DNA from: an uncultured Bacteroides sp.
GTDB taxonomy: Bacteria; Bacteroidota; Bacteroidia; Bacteroidales; Bacteroidaceae
Direction: 5' to 3'
Length of the DNA: 64,000 nucleotides
Assembly: GCF_963666545.1 (NCBI RefSeq)
Contig: NZ_OY762899.1
Span: 1,116,001 to 1,180,000 of the forward strand
In this document: one piece after another, positions 1 to 8,138 of the stretch
Numbering within the stretch: position 1 is the first letter of the stretch
Layout of the letters: each line of letters starts with the position of its first letter
Notes under the pieces: generated by a model
What the model was told of the DNA's origin: nothing
The model's database searches: none
What the model saw: only the letters and a program-made list of their open reading frames with translations
Translations under genes and position numbers: made by a program

Positions 1-1687
1 CGCATCCCAAAGTGTAGTCTTCGGTTCTGAAAGCGGACTCAAGCTCTATAGCTATTCTTTTTACGACATCTTTCCCGATGTGAATGAAGCCCACAAACAA
101 GACGCCCTGTGCGACTATGGTGCAGTGAGCAGTATCAGCGACTTCCTACGCAATGGAGGTTACAGCGCCGAAACGAGTACCGGATGGGACTGGGAAGACC
201 TACGCAACATCAATTATTTTATTACTAATTGTGAAAAATCACCCGTTACCGAAACCATCCGCAACAACTATCTCGGTCTGGCCCGTTTCTTCCGTGCCTA
301 TTTCTATTACAACAAAGTTGTCCGCTTCGGCGATGTACCTTGGATAGACAAACCATTAAGTGTAGATGATGATGCCCTCTATGCCGCACGTGACTCCCGC
401 ACAGTAGTCATGGAACACGTACTCGAAGACTTGAACTATGCCTGCGAAAACATCACGACCACGACCAGTGACGGCTCACTGGTTACCAAATGGGTAGCCT
501 ATGCTCTTAAATCGCGCATCTGTCTATTCGAGGGAAGTTTTAGAAAGTATCACACCGAACTGGGGCTAACTGCCACAGCCAACCAATGGTTCACAGAAGC
601 TGCCAGTGCCGCCACAACGGTGATGGAAAAATCCGGTCACTCACTTTACACAGCCAAAGGAAGCAAACTTTCTTATCGGACTCTTTTTACTAGTGACGCC
701 CCTGTGACTACCGAAGTCATGCTCGCCGATTGCAGTAGCCTCAACCTCTCCGTACTCAACGATGCCAACTGGTACTGGACTTCCGGCACCTACGGGCCAC
801 GTTTCAGCATGATTCGCACCTATATCAATACCTTTCTGAACACCGATGGCACCCCTTTTACCAGTCGTTCGGGTTACGAAAACATGTCCTTCTACGATGA
901 ATGCCAGAACCGTGACAATCGTTTATCACAGATAATCCGTACCCCCGGCTATAAGCGAGATGATAAACAAGTAGCACCCAACTTCAATGGCTATTCCTAC
1001 ACCGGCTATCAACCTATTAAGTTCTGTCTGGACAATACTTATTATGACGACGGCCAACTTAACACCAATGCCATCCCCCTCTTCCGTTATGCAGAAGTGT
1101 TGCTCAACTATGCAGAAGCAAAAGCCGAGTTGGAAACCATCAGCGATACCGACTGGAGTAAAACCATCGGCGCACTCCGTTCACGTGCGGGTATCACCGG
1201 AGGATTAAGCAGCCTGCCTACACAGGTCGACAGCTATTTCCAGAGCAAGTACTTTCCCACTATCAACAATCCCGTTATTCTGGAAATACGTCGCGAACGC
1301 TCCATCGAACTCTCACTCGAAGGCTTCCGCTTCACCGATCTTAAAAGATGGAAATGTGGCAATCTCATGACCATGCGGTGGACCGGTATCTACGTACCCG
1401 GATTAAATATTGCCATGGACCTCGATCAAAATGGCACGGATGATGTTATATTCTATCAGGGAACCAAACCGACCAACATCAGCAGCACCTGCACCCCCGT
1501 GGCTGTAGATGCAGGTAAGCAACAAACCCTTTCCGAGGGTACAAAAGGCTACCTTACCTGGTCCGATAATGATCCCCGTACTTGGTACGAAGACGACAGA
1601 CAGTATTATTATCCTATACCGGCACTCGTTATCGTGAAGAATCCAAAGATTACCCAAAACCCCGGTTGGGAACAACCAAAAAAATAG
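1..1687 (+). CDS. SusD/RagB-like nutrient-binding outer-membrane lipoprotein (5' truncated by window edge)
   Basis: The reading frame is open from base 2, so the N-terminus and lipobox lie outside the window; a GTG at 80 is only an internal codon. The protein closely resembles the complete SusD-like protein at 47256-49022: both have LYSYSFY/LYAYSFY near the N-terminus, the FFRAYFYY helix, the RICLFEG.FRKYHTELGLT stretch, the RYAEVLLNYAEA helix, and a C-terminal MDLDxNGxxD loop followed by TQNPGWE. SusD proteins sit on the cell surface as lids of SusC TonB transporters and bind the substrate. The cognate SusC is presumably just upstream, off the window. The gene is followed 6 bp later by an EEP phosphohydrolase, suggesting one operon. 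The substrate is unknown. Confidence 0.93.
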   Translation, partial: ASQSVVFGSESGLKLYSYSFYDIFPDVNEAHKQDALCDYGAVSSISDFLRNGGYSAETSTGWDWEDLRNINYFITNCEKSPVTETIRNNYLGLARFFRAYFYYNKVVRFGDVPWIDKPLSVDDDALYAARDSRTVVMEHVLEDLNYACENITTTTSDGSLVTKWVAYALKSRICLFEGSFRKYHTELGLTATANQWFTEAASAATTVMEKSGHSLYTAKGSKLSYRTLFTSDAPVTTEVMLADCSSLNLSVLNDANWYWTSGTYGPRFSMIRTYINTFLNTDGTPFTSRSGYENMSFYDECQNRDNRLSQIIRTPGYKRDDKQVAPNFNGYSYTGYQPIKFCLDNTYYDDGQLNTNAIPLFRYAEVLLNYAEAKAELETISDTDWSKTIGALRSRAGITGGLSSLPTQVDSYFQSKYFPTINNPVILEIRRERSIELSLEGFRFTDLKRWKCGNLMTMRWTGIYVPGLNIAMDLDQNGTDDVIFYQGTKPTNISSTCTPVAVDAGKQQTLSEGTKGYLTWSDNDPRTWYEDDRQYYYPIPALVIVKNPKITQNPGWEQPKK

Positions 1688-1693
1688 ATAAAA

Positions 1694-2548
1694 ATGAAAA
1701 AACAAATTTTCCTTTTATTGCTCACCCTCACGGCCCTCACGGGCCTGAGGGCACAGAGCCAATCAAAAAACGTTCCAATCAACGTCCTTAGTTTCAACCT
1801 GCGCATGGATACTCCGGATGATAAAGAAAATGCCTGGCCCAACCGCAAAGAGATGGTTAGCGAACTCCTTCAATTTCATGATGCCGACATCATCGGTACC
1901 CAGGAAGGTTTCCGTCACCAATTACAAGATATCATCTCCGGTAGTGCAGCCTATGCGTTCGTTGGCGTAGGTCGTGACGATGGCAAGGAAGAAGGTGAGC
2001 ACTCCGCCATCTTCTATCGGAAAGACCGCTTTACCGTACTCAGCAAAGGCAATTTCTGGCTCTCTCAAACCCCGGAACAACCCTCCTATGGTTGGGATGC
2101 TAAGATTCGTCGCATCTGCAGTTGGGCACAATTTCGTGATCAGCAAACCGGTAAAACCTTTTACTGCTTCAATGTGCATTACGATCACCAAGCCCCCGTT
2201 GCCCGCCTCGAATCGTCCAAACTCCTGCTTGCTCGCATCAAGAGTATCGCCGGGAAATCACCCGCTATTTGTACAGGTGACTTCAATGCCACCCCCACAG
2301 ATGAACCCATTGCCTATATTCTCAACGACGGTTCCATCAAAGACAGTCGCTCACTTACTACCACCCCACCTTACGGTCCTCAAGGAACCTTTCAGGGCTT
2401 CAAGACAGACGCTCCCATGCAAAACCGTATAGACTACGTCTTCGTCACACCCGGCATACAAATTTTAAAATACGGAGTCTTGACAGATATTCGTAACGGT
2501 CGTTTCCCTTCCGATCACTGCCCTGTGCTCGTAAGGTTGCGACTATAA
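1694..2548 (+). CDS. Secreted endonuclease/exonuclease/phosphatase (EEP) fold hydrolase
   Basis: A 284-residue protein with a signal peptide (residues 1-20, ending LRAQ). EEP-family metal and catalytic motifs are visible: LSFNLR with Asn35, IGTQE with Glu71, GDFN near residue 196, and the C-terminal SDHCPV (Asp274-His275). The family includes DNases, sphingomyelinases, inositol-phosphate phosphatases and other phosphodiesterases or phosphatases, so the exact substrate cannot be read from sequence. It lies 6 bp behind the SusD gene and is very probably co-transcribed, acting in the periplasm or outside the cell on the material taken up by that SusCD system. The signal peptide and small size argue against a DNA-repair exonuclease III. 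Confidence 0.88.
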   Translation: MKKQIFLLLLTLTALTGLRAQSQSKNVPINVLSFNLRMDTPDDKENAWPNRKEMVSELLQFHDADIIGTQEGFRHQLQDIISGSAAYAFVGVGRDDGKEEGEHSAIFYRKDRFTVLSKGNFWLSQTPEQPSYGWDAKIRRICSWAQFRDQQTGKTFYCFNVHYDHQAPVARLESSKLLLARIKSIAGKSPAICTGDFNATPTDEPIAYILNDGSIKDSRSLTTTPPYGPQGTFQGFKTDAPMQNRIDYVFVTPGIQILKYGVLTDIRNGRFPSDHCPVLVRLRL

Positions 2549-2568
2549 ATTAAGCTTGGATTGAACTC

Positions 2569-2624
2569 ACTTTATAAAATAAAAATCCGTCAGTTATCAT
2601 TGACGGATTTTTATTTTATAAAGT
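2569..2624. terminator. Bidirectional terminator between converging EEP and map genes
   Basis: A nearly perfect palindrome: left arm 2569-2595 and right arm 2597-2624, with the core AATCCGTCA/TGACGGATT flanked by A- and T-rich tracts on either side. It can terminate transcription in both directions. The right arm covers the map stop codon (2616-2618). Confidence 0.85.
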
Positions 2625-3395
2625 GATCTTTTCGGGATTCTTTCTTTCCGTTAAGATAATTGGCTTGTCGGAAGTTACGATAATAGTATGCTCGTGCTGC
2701 ACACAGTACCCGCCTTTATTACCAGTCAAAGTCCATCCGTCAGGTTCAGTATTAACCAAAGTCGAGTCGGTTGTTAAGAATGTTTCGATAGCCACCACCA
2801 TATTCATTTGAAACCGCCTTCTATCGTATTTGTCATAGTAGTTCAGAATGCAGTCAGGTTCTTCATGTAACTTTCTTCCAACCCCGTGCCCTCCAAGGTT
2901 TTTAATTACTTTATATCCATTACTCTTAGCTACTTTATCAATGATTCCTCCGACTTCCGAAATCCTCACTCCTACTTTTATGTGCGAAATTGCCTCATTC
3001 AATGCAAGGATGGAGGTGTCCACTAACTTTTGTTGGTTGTTAATATCCTGACCCAAAACAAAAGAGGCTCCATTATCTGAATAGAATCCATTTAGGCTAG
3101 CTGAAACATCAATATTGACTAAGTCGCCTTCTTTGAGTACTTTTTTATTTGAAGGTATTCCATGTGCCATCTCGTTATTAACGCTAATGCAAGTCCAGCC
3201 GGGGAATCCATACGTCGAAAATGGAGCAGATTGCGCCCCGTAACTTTCAAGAATCTGTTTCCCGTAATCATCCAATTCCTTAGTTGTCATTCCAACTTTT
3301 GTAAACTCTTTCATTTTCTTGAGGGTCATAGCTACAGCTTGGCTCGCCTTATAGATTCCCTCTTGCTCCATATTATTACTTATAATCATACTCAA
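2616..3395 (-). CDS. map: Type I methionine aminopeptidase
   Basis: A 259-residue cytosolic metalloprotease that removes the initiator Met. The pita-bread fold metal ligands are all present: Asp96 (in VNIDVS), Asp107 (in YSDNGA), His170 (in GGHGVGRKLHEEP), Glu204 (in AIETF) and Glu235 (in QHEHT). His78 (MAHGIP) and His177 are the usual substrate-contacting histidines. Length is normal for a type I enzyme without an N-terminal SH3-binding extension. This is not the ribosomal-operon map usually seen next to secY/infA, so it may be an accessory copy. Translation may start at Met1 or at Met9 (MEQEGIY). A TAnnTTTG promoter box lies just upstream. Confidence 0.95.
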   Translation of the reverse strand: MSMIISNNMEQEGIYKASQAVAMTLKKMKEFTKVGMTTKELDDYGKQILESYGAQSAPFSTYGFPGWTCISVNNEMAHGIPSNKKVLKEGDLVNIDVSASLNGFYSDNGASFVLGQDINNQQKLVDTSILALNEAISHIKVGVRISEVGGIIDKVAKSNGYKVIKNLGGHGVGRKLHEEPDCILNYYDKYDRRRFQMNMVVAIETFLTTDSTLVNTEPDGWTLTGNKGGYCVQHEHTIIVTSDKPIILTERKNPEKITL

Positions 3396-3409
3396 TAAAT
3401 ATTATACCC

Positions 3410-3440
3410 CAAAGTTATATCTTTAAATGCTTCACTCATA
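3410..3440 (-). promoter_or_regulatory. Putative Bacteroidetes promoter for map
   Basis: On the minus strand a -7 box TAACTTTG (3410-3417) fits TAnnTTTG. A TATG (3437-3440) lies 19 bp upstream, where TTTG is expected (3 of 4 matches). It sits 15 bp from the map start. Confidence 0.5.
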
Positions 3441-3459
3441 GTATAAATTAGACAGAAAG

Positions 3460-3490
3460 AATGCAGAATATAAAATTTTACGTACTTTTG
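3460..3490 (+). promoter_or_regulatory. Putative promoter for the AraC gene, implying a (near-)leaderless mRNA
   Basis: TACTTTTG (3483-3490) fits the TAnnTTTG -7 box. The AraC ATG is at 3495, only 4 bp further on, so transcription would begin at or near the start codon. The -33 position (AATG, 3460-3463) is a weak match at the correct 19-bp spacing. Confidence 0.45.
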
Positions 3491-3494
3491 CGCC

Positions 3495-4319
3495 ATGCCA
3501 ATCAATCATCTGAAAAAAATATTGAAATCTGTCGAAGGAAATCCGAATTGCGAAAGGATAATCCCGTCTGAAAATATAAAAAGCTACGTTGAAGGCTTTT
3601 ATGTTTTCTCGTGTAATGATATAGAAGATAACCAGTTAGTTTTTAACGATGGCTTACCGACTATCATCTTCCTTCCATCGGCAACTGACCACATTAATAT
3701 CCATACCAATGGTTCTTTGATTACATTTCAGACAGCATGGATTAATGGCGGAATCATGAAAAACATTTATATAAATGATCTCAACAAGGTTGAATATATT
3801 TTAGTAGTACGGTTCAAGCCCTATGCATTCTATGATATTTTTAATTTGCCTACTCACTTCTTTAGAAATAAATGCGTGGCCTCACTTGCCGATATTAATT
3901 TTGACCCTTTTGTGCTCAACAAAATCTATTCTGAAAAGCAAAATAGTAACAGAATAAGGCAGATAGAATCTTACATAGAGCAAATAGCCTTTGCTTCTAA
4001 ACGCAATGCTTTGTTTGATTCAGCCGTGGAATATATAAGTACAATGAAAGGACAAACAACCGTATCACATGTAGCTCATCAAATAGGGGTAAACTACAAA
4101 TGGCTGGAACGTAGTTTTCTTAATTGTTTGGGCATATCTCCGAAGGCATACATACTGCTTCAACGTTTTATCTTTGCATACATCAACTTCACAGACAATA
4201 AGGAGAAGGATTTAACAGAAGTAGCCCTTGCAAGTGGTTTCTATGACTATAACCATTTTCTAAAAGAATTCAAATCCTATACCGGGAAAACGCCACTTGA
4301 ATACATTTCTAATCTATAA
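3495..4319 (+). CDS. AraC-family transcriptional regulator
   Basis: A 274-residue protein. The C-terminal ~100 residues form the double helix-turn-helix of AraC regulators: first HTH in VSHVAHQIGVNYKWLERSF, second in LTEVALASGFYDYNHFLKEF, then the family signature YTGKTPLEY. The N-terminal ~160 residues resemble the cupin-like effector domain found in Bacteroidetes AraC proteins (DQLVFNDGLPTIIF region). It is divergent from map and flanked on the right by unknown genes, so its target is not evident. A TAnnTTTG box immediately before the ATG suggests leaderless expression. Confidence 0.9.
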   Translation: MPINHLKKILKSVEGNPNCERIIPSENIKSYVEGFYVFSCNDIEDNQLVFNDGLPTIIFLPSATDHINIHTNGSLITFQTAWINGGIMKNIYINDLNKVEYILVVRFKPYAFYDIFNLPTHFFRNKCVASLADINFDPFVLNKIYSEKQNSNRIRQIESYIEQIAFASKRNALFDSAVEYISTMKGQTTVSHVAHQIGVNYKWLERSFLNCLGISPKAYILLQRFIFAYINFTDNKEKDLTEVALASGFYDYNHFLKEFKSYTGKTPLEYISNL

Positions 4320-4510
4320 AATAAAGAATGAATAAAACAAATGATAAAAGCCAAGGGTTTATTTTTCTCATCTAATCTATATCATTGAAGTATAATCTCA
4401 CCATTATTGACTACTGTATTAAGAGGATCAGTGATAGACACCTCCTCTTTTCAATCCTTTATAGATGTTACTAAGGCGATAAGTGAACTCTTTTCAGTGC
4501 CCAAATAATG

Positions 4511-4954
4511 TTATGAATAATATTTCCCGCTTTTTATTTTAAAATAATTAGTAACAGAAACAGTTAAATCCCGATCAGGAACACTATAGTCCCAATTTGT
4601 GTCATAATTTTCGCCATTCTCGGTCGCTGAATACGAAATATCACAAAAAGCTCTCACGCAATAATTATCTTCAAAATTTAAAGTTAGATCATATTGTTCG
4701 GTCAAACTGAATGAAAGAAATTTTCGTCCTTCCAATTTACTTACATTTCTTGCTATCCTTCCCGTTCTTGGAATGATATCATCATTACTTGAAGCCAAGA
4801 CTTGATTATTATGTTCAATCCTCCAAGAACAATAAATATAGAATGATTCCTTATTTTCAAATTCAATAAGCCAAAGTGAGCCTGCACCTCCTCCTGATGA
4901 GCTCGATATTACTTTTGAGTTAATAGCAAGCATTATAAGTTCCTCAATATTCAT
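4511..4954 (-). CDS. Hypothetical protein, possible orphan immunity-type protein
   Basis: 147 residues, no signal peptide or membrane segment, acidic and rich in beta-strand-forming residues. There is a Ser/Gly stretch near residues 17-25 (ISSSSGGGAGS) and many aromatics. I do not recognise the family with certainty; the composition and cytosolic nature are like small immunity proteins. It is the last gene of an all-minus-strand islet. Its ATG overlaps the stop (ATGA) of a very short upstream reading frame (Met-Asp-Ile-Leu..., 17 residues). That frame lies directly after a fragment of the lipoprotein gene at 10217, so the locus has been rearranged just upstream. Confidence 0.65.
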   Translation of the reverse strand: MNIEELIMLAINSKVISSSSGGGAGSLWLIEFENKESFYIYCSWRIEHNNQVLASSNDDIIPRTGRIARNVSKLEGRKFLSFSLTEQYDLTLNFEDNYCVRAFCDISYSATENGENYDTNWDYSVPDRDLTVSVTNYFKIKSGKYYS

Positions 4955-5035
4955 AATTTATTCTTTAATAGTTCCTTTTCATTGTTCAATCTCAGTATAT
5001 CCATAGCCTAATTACTCTATATATCTATAATTGGA

Positions 5036-5128
5036 TCATTCTCACAAGAGTAAACTGTCCTATTTTCTCATCATCATTTTTACCTGCACGGAAAGTTACA
5101 GGATCAATATCTATTTTTAGAGCCTCAA
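5036..5128 (-). pseudogene. Fragment duplicated from the 3' end of the lipoprotein gene at 10217-10732
   Basis: These 93 bases match 10222-10314 at 92 of 93 positions. They encode the same peptide (EALKIDIDPVTFRAG... to GQFTLVR), the single difference being synonymous. The fragment has no start and, after the repeat, reads into a stop within a few codons. It lies in a 392-bp stretch (4955-5346) without an intact gene. Upstream of it (5130-5346) are short coding-like shreds, for example a frame ending LQGIRVMSVIKMGN, which I cannot identify. Confidence 0.85.
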
Positions 5129-5346
5129 TTGGTGTTCGTTAAACAACATATTAATTCCCCATTTTAATTACAGACATAACACGTATGCCTTGTAGGTTAG
5201 TTACTACGCGAACATTTTAAAAAGTCCCTATAACTACCGAAGATGTCTCTTCTGATATCGCCTTTAAAAATTATTAGTTCAATTATTCTATCAAAAATAA
5301 TCAGAATAGTTAGTTATTACATATTTTTTTATGCGACAATAAGTTC

Positions 5347-5796
5347 TTATTGATATTTTTTCATTTCCTCACTTAAATCTCTGGCAAATTCGTTAATATC
5401 AACTACAAATCCAGATTTTTCTTTAAGTGGAAAAATATTAATTAGCCAATTATTCTTCTCAATACGATCTGCAAAATCGTATTCAAATTCTTCAACAGTA
5501 ATTTCTTTTACCAAGAAACCATCCCAATCATTAATGGCATTCATTAAAGCATATTCAGGTGCAGACCAAAATGATATGACAGTTCTATCCTCAACATTGA
5601 CCATTGCCCAATAGCCTATATCATCAATCAAACAATACATTTTTTTTGAATCTGCGACTCTTTTTATAAAGTATTGATATCGTTCAAAAGCGCCTAATTT
5701 ACATACAGCAATTATTTCTTTTTCTGAGATTATCATTTTAATTAGGATATTTCTTGTTCTTTCTATCATTTTTGTCAAACTCATGCTATCTTTCAT
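5347..5796 (-). CDS. DUF2750-like small protein, probable immunity protein
   Basis: 149 residues, cytosolic. The central part follows the DUF2750 pattern: RYQYFIKRVADSKKMYCLIDD, a strand with W, an FWSAPEYA segment, a D/W-rich helix (NDWDGFLVKEI), and the INIFP...GFVVD end near the C-terminus. DUF2750 proteins are mostly found singly or in immunity-gene clusters next to toxin systems; the function is not established. The true start may be internal: residues 1-22 are not part of the domain and Met22 is an alternative. The neighbours are other small minus-strand unknowns, consistent with an immunity islet. Confidence 0.72.
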   Translation of the reverse strand: MKDSMSLTKMIERTRNILIKMIISEKEIIAVCKLGAFERYQYFIKRVADSKKMYCLIDDIGYWAMVNVEDRTVISFWSAPEYALMNAINDWDGFLVKEITVEEFEYDFADRIEKNNWLINIFPLKEKSGFVVDINEFARDLSEEMKKYQ

Positions 5797-6027
5797 GCAA
5801 ATCTCTATATTGTAGTGTTGAATACTACAAGAATGTTTATTTACAATTTATTGAGGTATAAGTATTCGTTGTTTACCCAAACGCACTACCAATTGAACTC
5901 TCTGTGCAAATTTAACAAATTATATATGACACCTATTATTACTTTATCTAAATCGCATGTTAAATGGTTGTTGGATTTGACAATTTTCTATGATTATCAT
6001 CAATGATGATAGAAGATACAAGACGGT

Positions 6028-6498
6028 TTAACCGTTGTTCAATAGCTCTTCTCGCGCCATTCCCAATATAGAATAAAAAGGTTCAAACGGAAAACTTAGA
6101 TATTTCTTTAATCCATAAATAAAGCATAATTCTAAATGAAAATTTTCAAAACTAATCATCGCAACCATTTCATCTTTATAAAATATTCGAGTAATAACAG
6201 AGTTACATTCCTTTTTAAAAATATTAAAAGAGTAACTCTCTTTCGGTGAAATCTCCATCTGATTAAAAGTCCTTACATTTCCTTCTAATAAATGTAGTTT
6301 AGCTCTATTAAGAACGTCATAAAATGGTTCAAATGGAAATTTATCTAGATCAGATATAGGATTATAGACTTGAATTTCAAGAGACTCATGCTCTTGATTA
6401 ATTTCAGCAAAAAAATGATTTCCTCTACTTATCTCAACCACTAAGTACTCTCTATCCATAGGGCTAACTATCAGTACTTCGTATTCATTGATATTCAT
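6028..6498 (-). CDS. Hypothetical protein with an internally repeated FPFEPFY motif
   Basis: About 156 residues if started at the ATG at 6498, or 168 if extended to 6534. I prefer 6498 because the longer form would overlap a gene remnant that ends at 6510. The heptapeptide FPFEPFY occurs twice (residues 66-72 and 148-154 of the long form), each time followed by a helix of the form xxL.xAxxxLL, about 82 residues apart. This indicates an internal domain duplication. There is no signal peptide. I do not recognise the family; cytosolic size and context suggest an immunity-like protein. Confidence 0.65.
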   Translation of the reverse strand: MNINEYEVLIVSPMDREYLVVEISRGNHFFAEINQEHESLEIQVYNPISDLDKFPFEPFYDVLNRAKLHLLEGNVRTFNQMEISPKESYSFNIFKKECNSVITRIFYKDEMVAMISFENFHLELCFIYGLKKYLSFPFEPFYSILGMAREELLNNG

Positions 6499-6509
6499 TC
6501 TATTTATCT

Positions 6510-6608
6510 TTAAGGTTCTAAAAATCCAATACAAAAACTTTCATCAGCACTAAAACGATCACACCCTTGCAAACATCCTTCATGATATGCATCAATGTAT
6601 TCTTATTA
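6510..6608 (-). pseudogene. Short C-terminal gene remnant
   Basis: A frame without a start codon encodes about 30 residues, including YIDAYHEGCLQGCDRFSAD, and ends at a TAA at 6510-6512. The composition is protein-like (two CxxGC-type cysteines, acidic and aromatic residues), and it lies between two islet genes on the same strand. It is probably the tail of a gene lost by deletion. It is too short to identify. Confidence 0.35.
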
Positions 6609-6614
6609 CTTCTA

Positions 6615-7247
6615 CTATTCGCAATAAAAAACCTCAATACTTTTTATTCCACTTTTCACCAAGCGCATTTCTGCTATTTGTTTATTAGTTAATGGTTTCA
6701 AGCTGGATGCTTCTTTTAAAACAGCAAAACTAGTTACATCAAGTAAACTTGGACATACGCAATCGTCTTGAAGTTCAGTCGCAAAAGGTCTAGCATTTTT
6801 ATAAACAACAACTAAACCGATAAATTGATAAATACTATATAGATCCTCGTCTCCATCTTTACCAAAGAAAGATGTGCTTTTAACTATTTTGTTTCCAGAT
6901 TCTTCTGTATGATAGTTATACTTGGATATCGTTAAGTCATGTTTAAAAATACCTTTACTAAAATCAGATAAGTAATCATGATCATAGTCAACGCAAGCCC
7001 CTATCGTCTTTTTTAAGTTTGGATACATCTTCAAAAGGCTAACATTAAGTTGTGACTTTTGAAAAAAGACAATAGTATCCCCTTCATTCAATAATAATGT
7101 TGGCATTTCACTATAAAAACCAAGCCTGTTTTTTGAATATCTATTAACTATAACACCTTCAACAGTATCAATTTTAGCACAAGTTGATTGTGCGTAACCA
7201 TTTAAGCTTAGTAGCAATAAGAATATTGAAAAGACAATTCGTCTCAT
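6615..7247 (-). CDS. Hypothetical secreted protein
   Basis: 210 residues with a clear signal peptide (MRRIVFSIFLLLLSLNGYAQ, cleavage after AYAQ-type site), so periplasmic or exported. The mature part has four cysteines (for example CVCPS near residue 162 and the C-terminal FYCE) and no motif I know. The IS21 element is inserted 28 bp upstream of its start (target site 7270-7275). The original promoter region has therefore been separated from the gene, and expression may now depend on the element or be lost. Confidence 0.7.
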   Translation of the reverse strand: MRRIVFSIFLLLLSLNGYAQSTCAKIDTVEGVIVNRYSKNRLGFYSEMPTLLLNEGDTIVFFQKSQLNVSLLKMYPNLKKTIGACVDYDHDYLSDFSKGIFKHDLTISKYNYHTEESGNKIVKSTSFFGKDGDEDLYSIYQFIGLVVVYKNARPFATELQDDCVCPSLLDVTSFAVLKEASSLKPLTNKQIAEMRLVKSGIKSIEVFYCE

Positions 7248-7275
7248 TATTTTATTTAATTACTGTATATTAAGT

Positions 7276-7380
7276 TGATGATAGCGGTGTAATGGTACCG
7301 ACTGTAGCGGAGTAAAGGATACCGGTTATAGCGGTCAAATAGGTACCGGTTGTAGCGGTGTAATGGGTACCGGCATCACG
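7276..7380. repeat. Left terminal repeat array of the IS21 element
   Basis: Four tandem units with a 24-bp period, each of the form tGTAGCGGtnnAATgGGTACCGg (core GGTACC at about 7294, 7342 and 7366; GATACC at 7318). They are inverted relative to the right-end array and likely bind IstA. Confidence 0.85.
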
Positions 7381-7406
7381 TCTGTAATTTCCAGTTGCAA
7401 ACATAG

Positions 7407-8138
7407 TTATTTTTTCTGTCTTTTTCTCATGGATTCACCTTTAAGTTCTATGTGGGTTGCGTTATTAATCAGCCTGTCCATAATTGCATCCGCTAAGGTC
7501 GGTTCTGCTATGTAATCATACCATTTAGCAATAGGCAATTGCGATATGATAATAACCGATTTTCTATCATATCTTTCCTCTAAGATTTGCAAGAGCGCCA
7601 ATCTGGAGTTTACATCCAATGGTTGTAATCCAAAGTCATCCAGTATGATTAGTTCATTCTTCTCCAGATGGGTAATCACTTTGAGGAAGGTTCCATCGAT
7701 TTTCGACAAGGCTATTCTCTCAATAAACTTGTTCATATTCAGATACTCCGTTCGGAATCCCAGTTGGCATGCTTGCCTTCCCAATGCACATGCCAGATAA
7801 GACTTGCCGCATCCTGTAAGCCCTGTTATTAGGATATTCTCCGCTCTGCGTATAAAACTGCAATCCCCAATTTGAGACATCATGTCTTTGGTCAGATTGC
7901 GCGCCACCGAACATTCTATATCCTCTATGCACGCACCGTATCTGAGCTTGCTGGTTTTCAGATACATCATGGTCTTTTGGTTATTGCGGTAAATACGTTC
8001 CGCTTCAACGAGTTTGGCTATGGTAAGCTCCATACCCGGCCTGTCTTGCATGGGCAGACTGATGATAGCCTTATAAGCATCGGCCATCCCTTTAAGTTTG
8101 AGACCTTCTAACTGGTCCGCTGTTTCTTGATTGTTCAT
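7407..8138 (-). CDS. istB: IS21-family transposition helper ATPase IstB
   Basis: 243 residues. Walker A is GLTGCGKS (106-113), Walker B LIILDDFG (163-170), and sensor-type motifs follow, including SQLP near residue 200. IstB is an AAA+ ATPase related to DnaC that forms decamers on DNA and activates IstA for insertion. Its ATG overlaps the istA stop by 4 bp (8135-8138), indicating translational coupling. Length is standard for the family and no disruption is visible. Confidence 0.95.
   Translation of the reverse strand: MNNQETADQLEGLKLKGMADAYKAIISLPMQDRPGMELTIAKLVEAERIYRNNQKTMMYLKTSKLRYGACIEDIECSVARNLTKDMMSQIGDCSFIRRAENILITGLTGCGKSYLACALGRQACQLGFRTEYLNMNKFIERIALSKIDGTFLKVITHLEKNELIILDDFGLQPLDVNSRLALLQILEERYDRKSVIIISQLPIAKWYDYIAEPTLADAIMDRLINNATHIELKGESMRKRQKK

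Noticed and set aside
5815-6006. Plus-strand 63-codon frame between two islet genes
   Set aside because: Opposite to all other islet genes, low-complexity AT-rich composition, no ribosome-binding site; most likely fortuitous.
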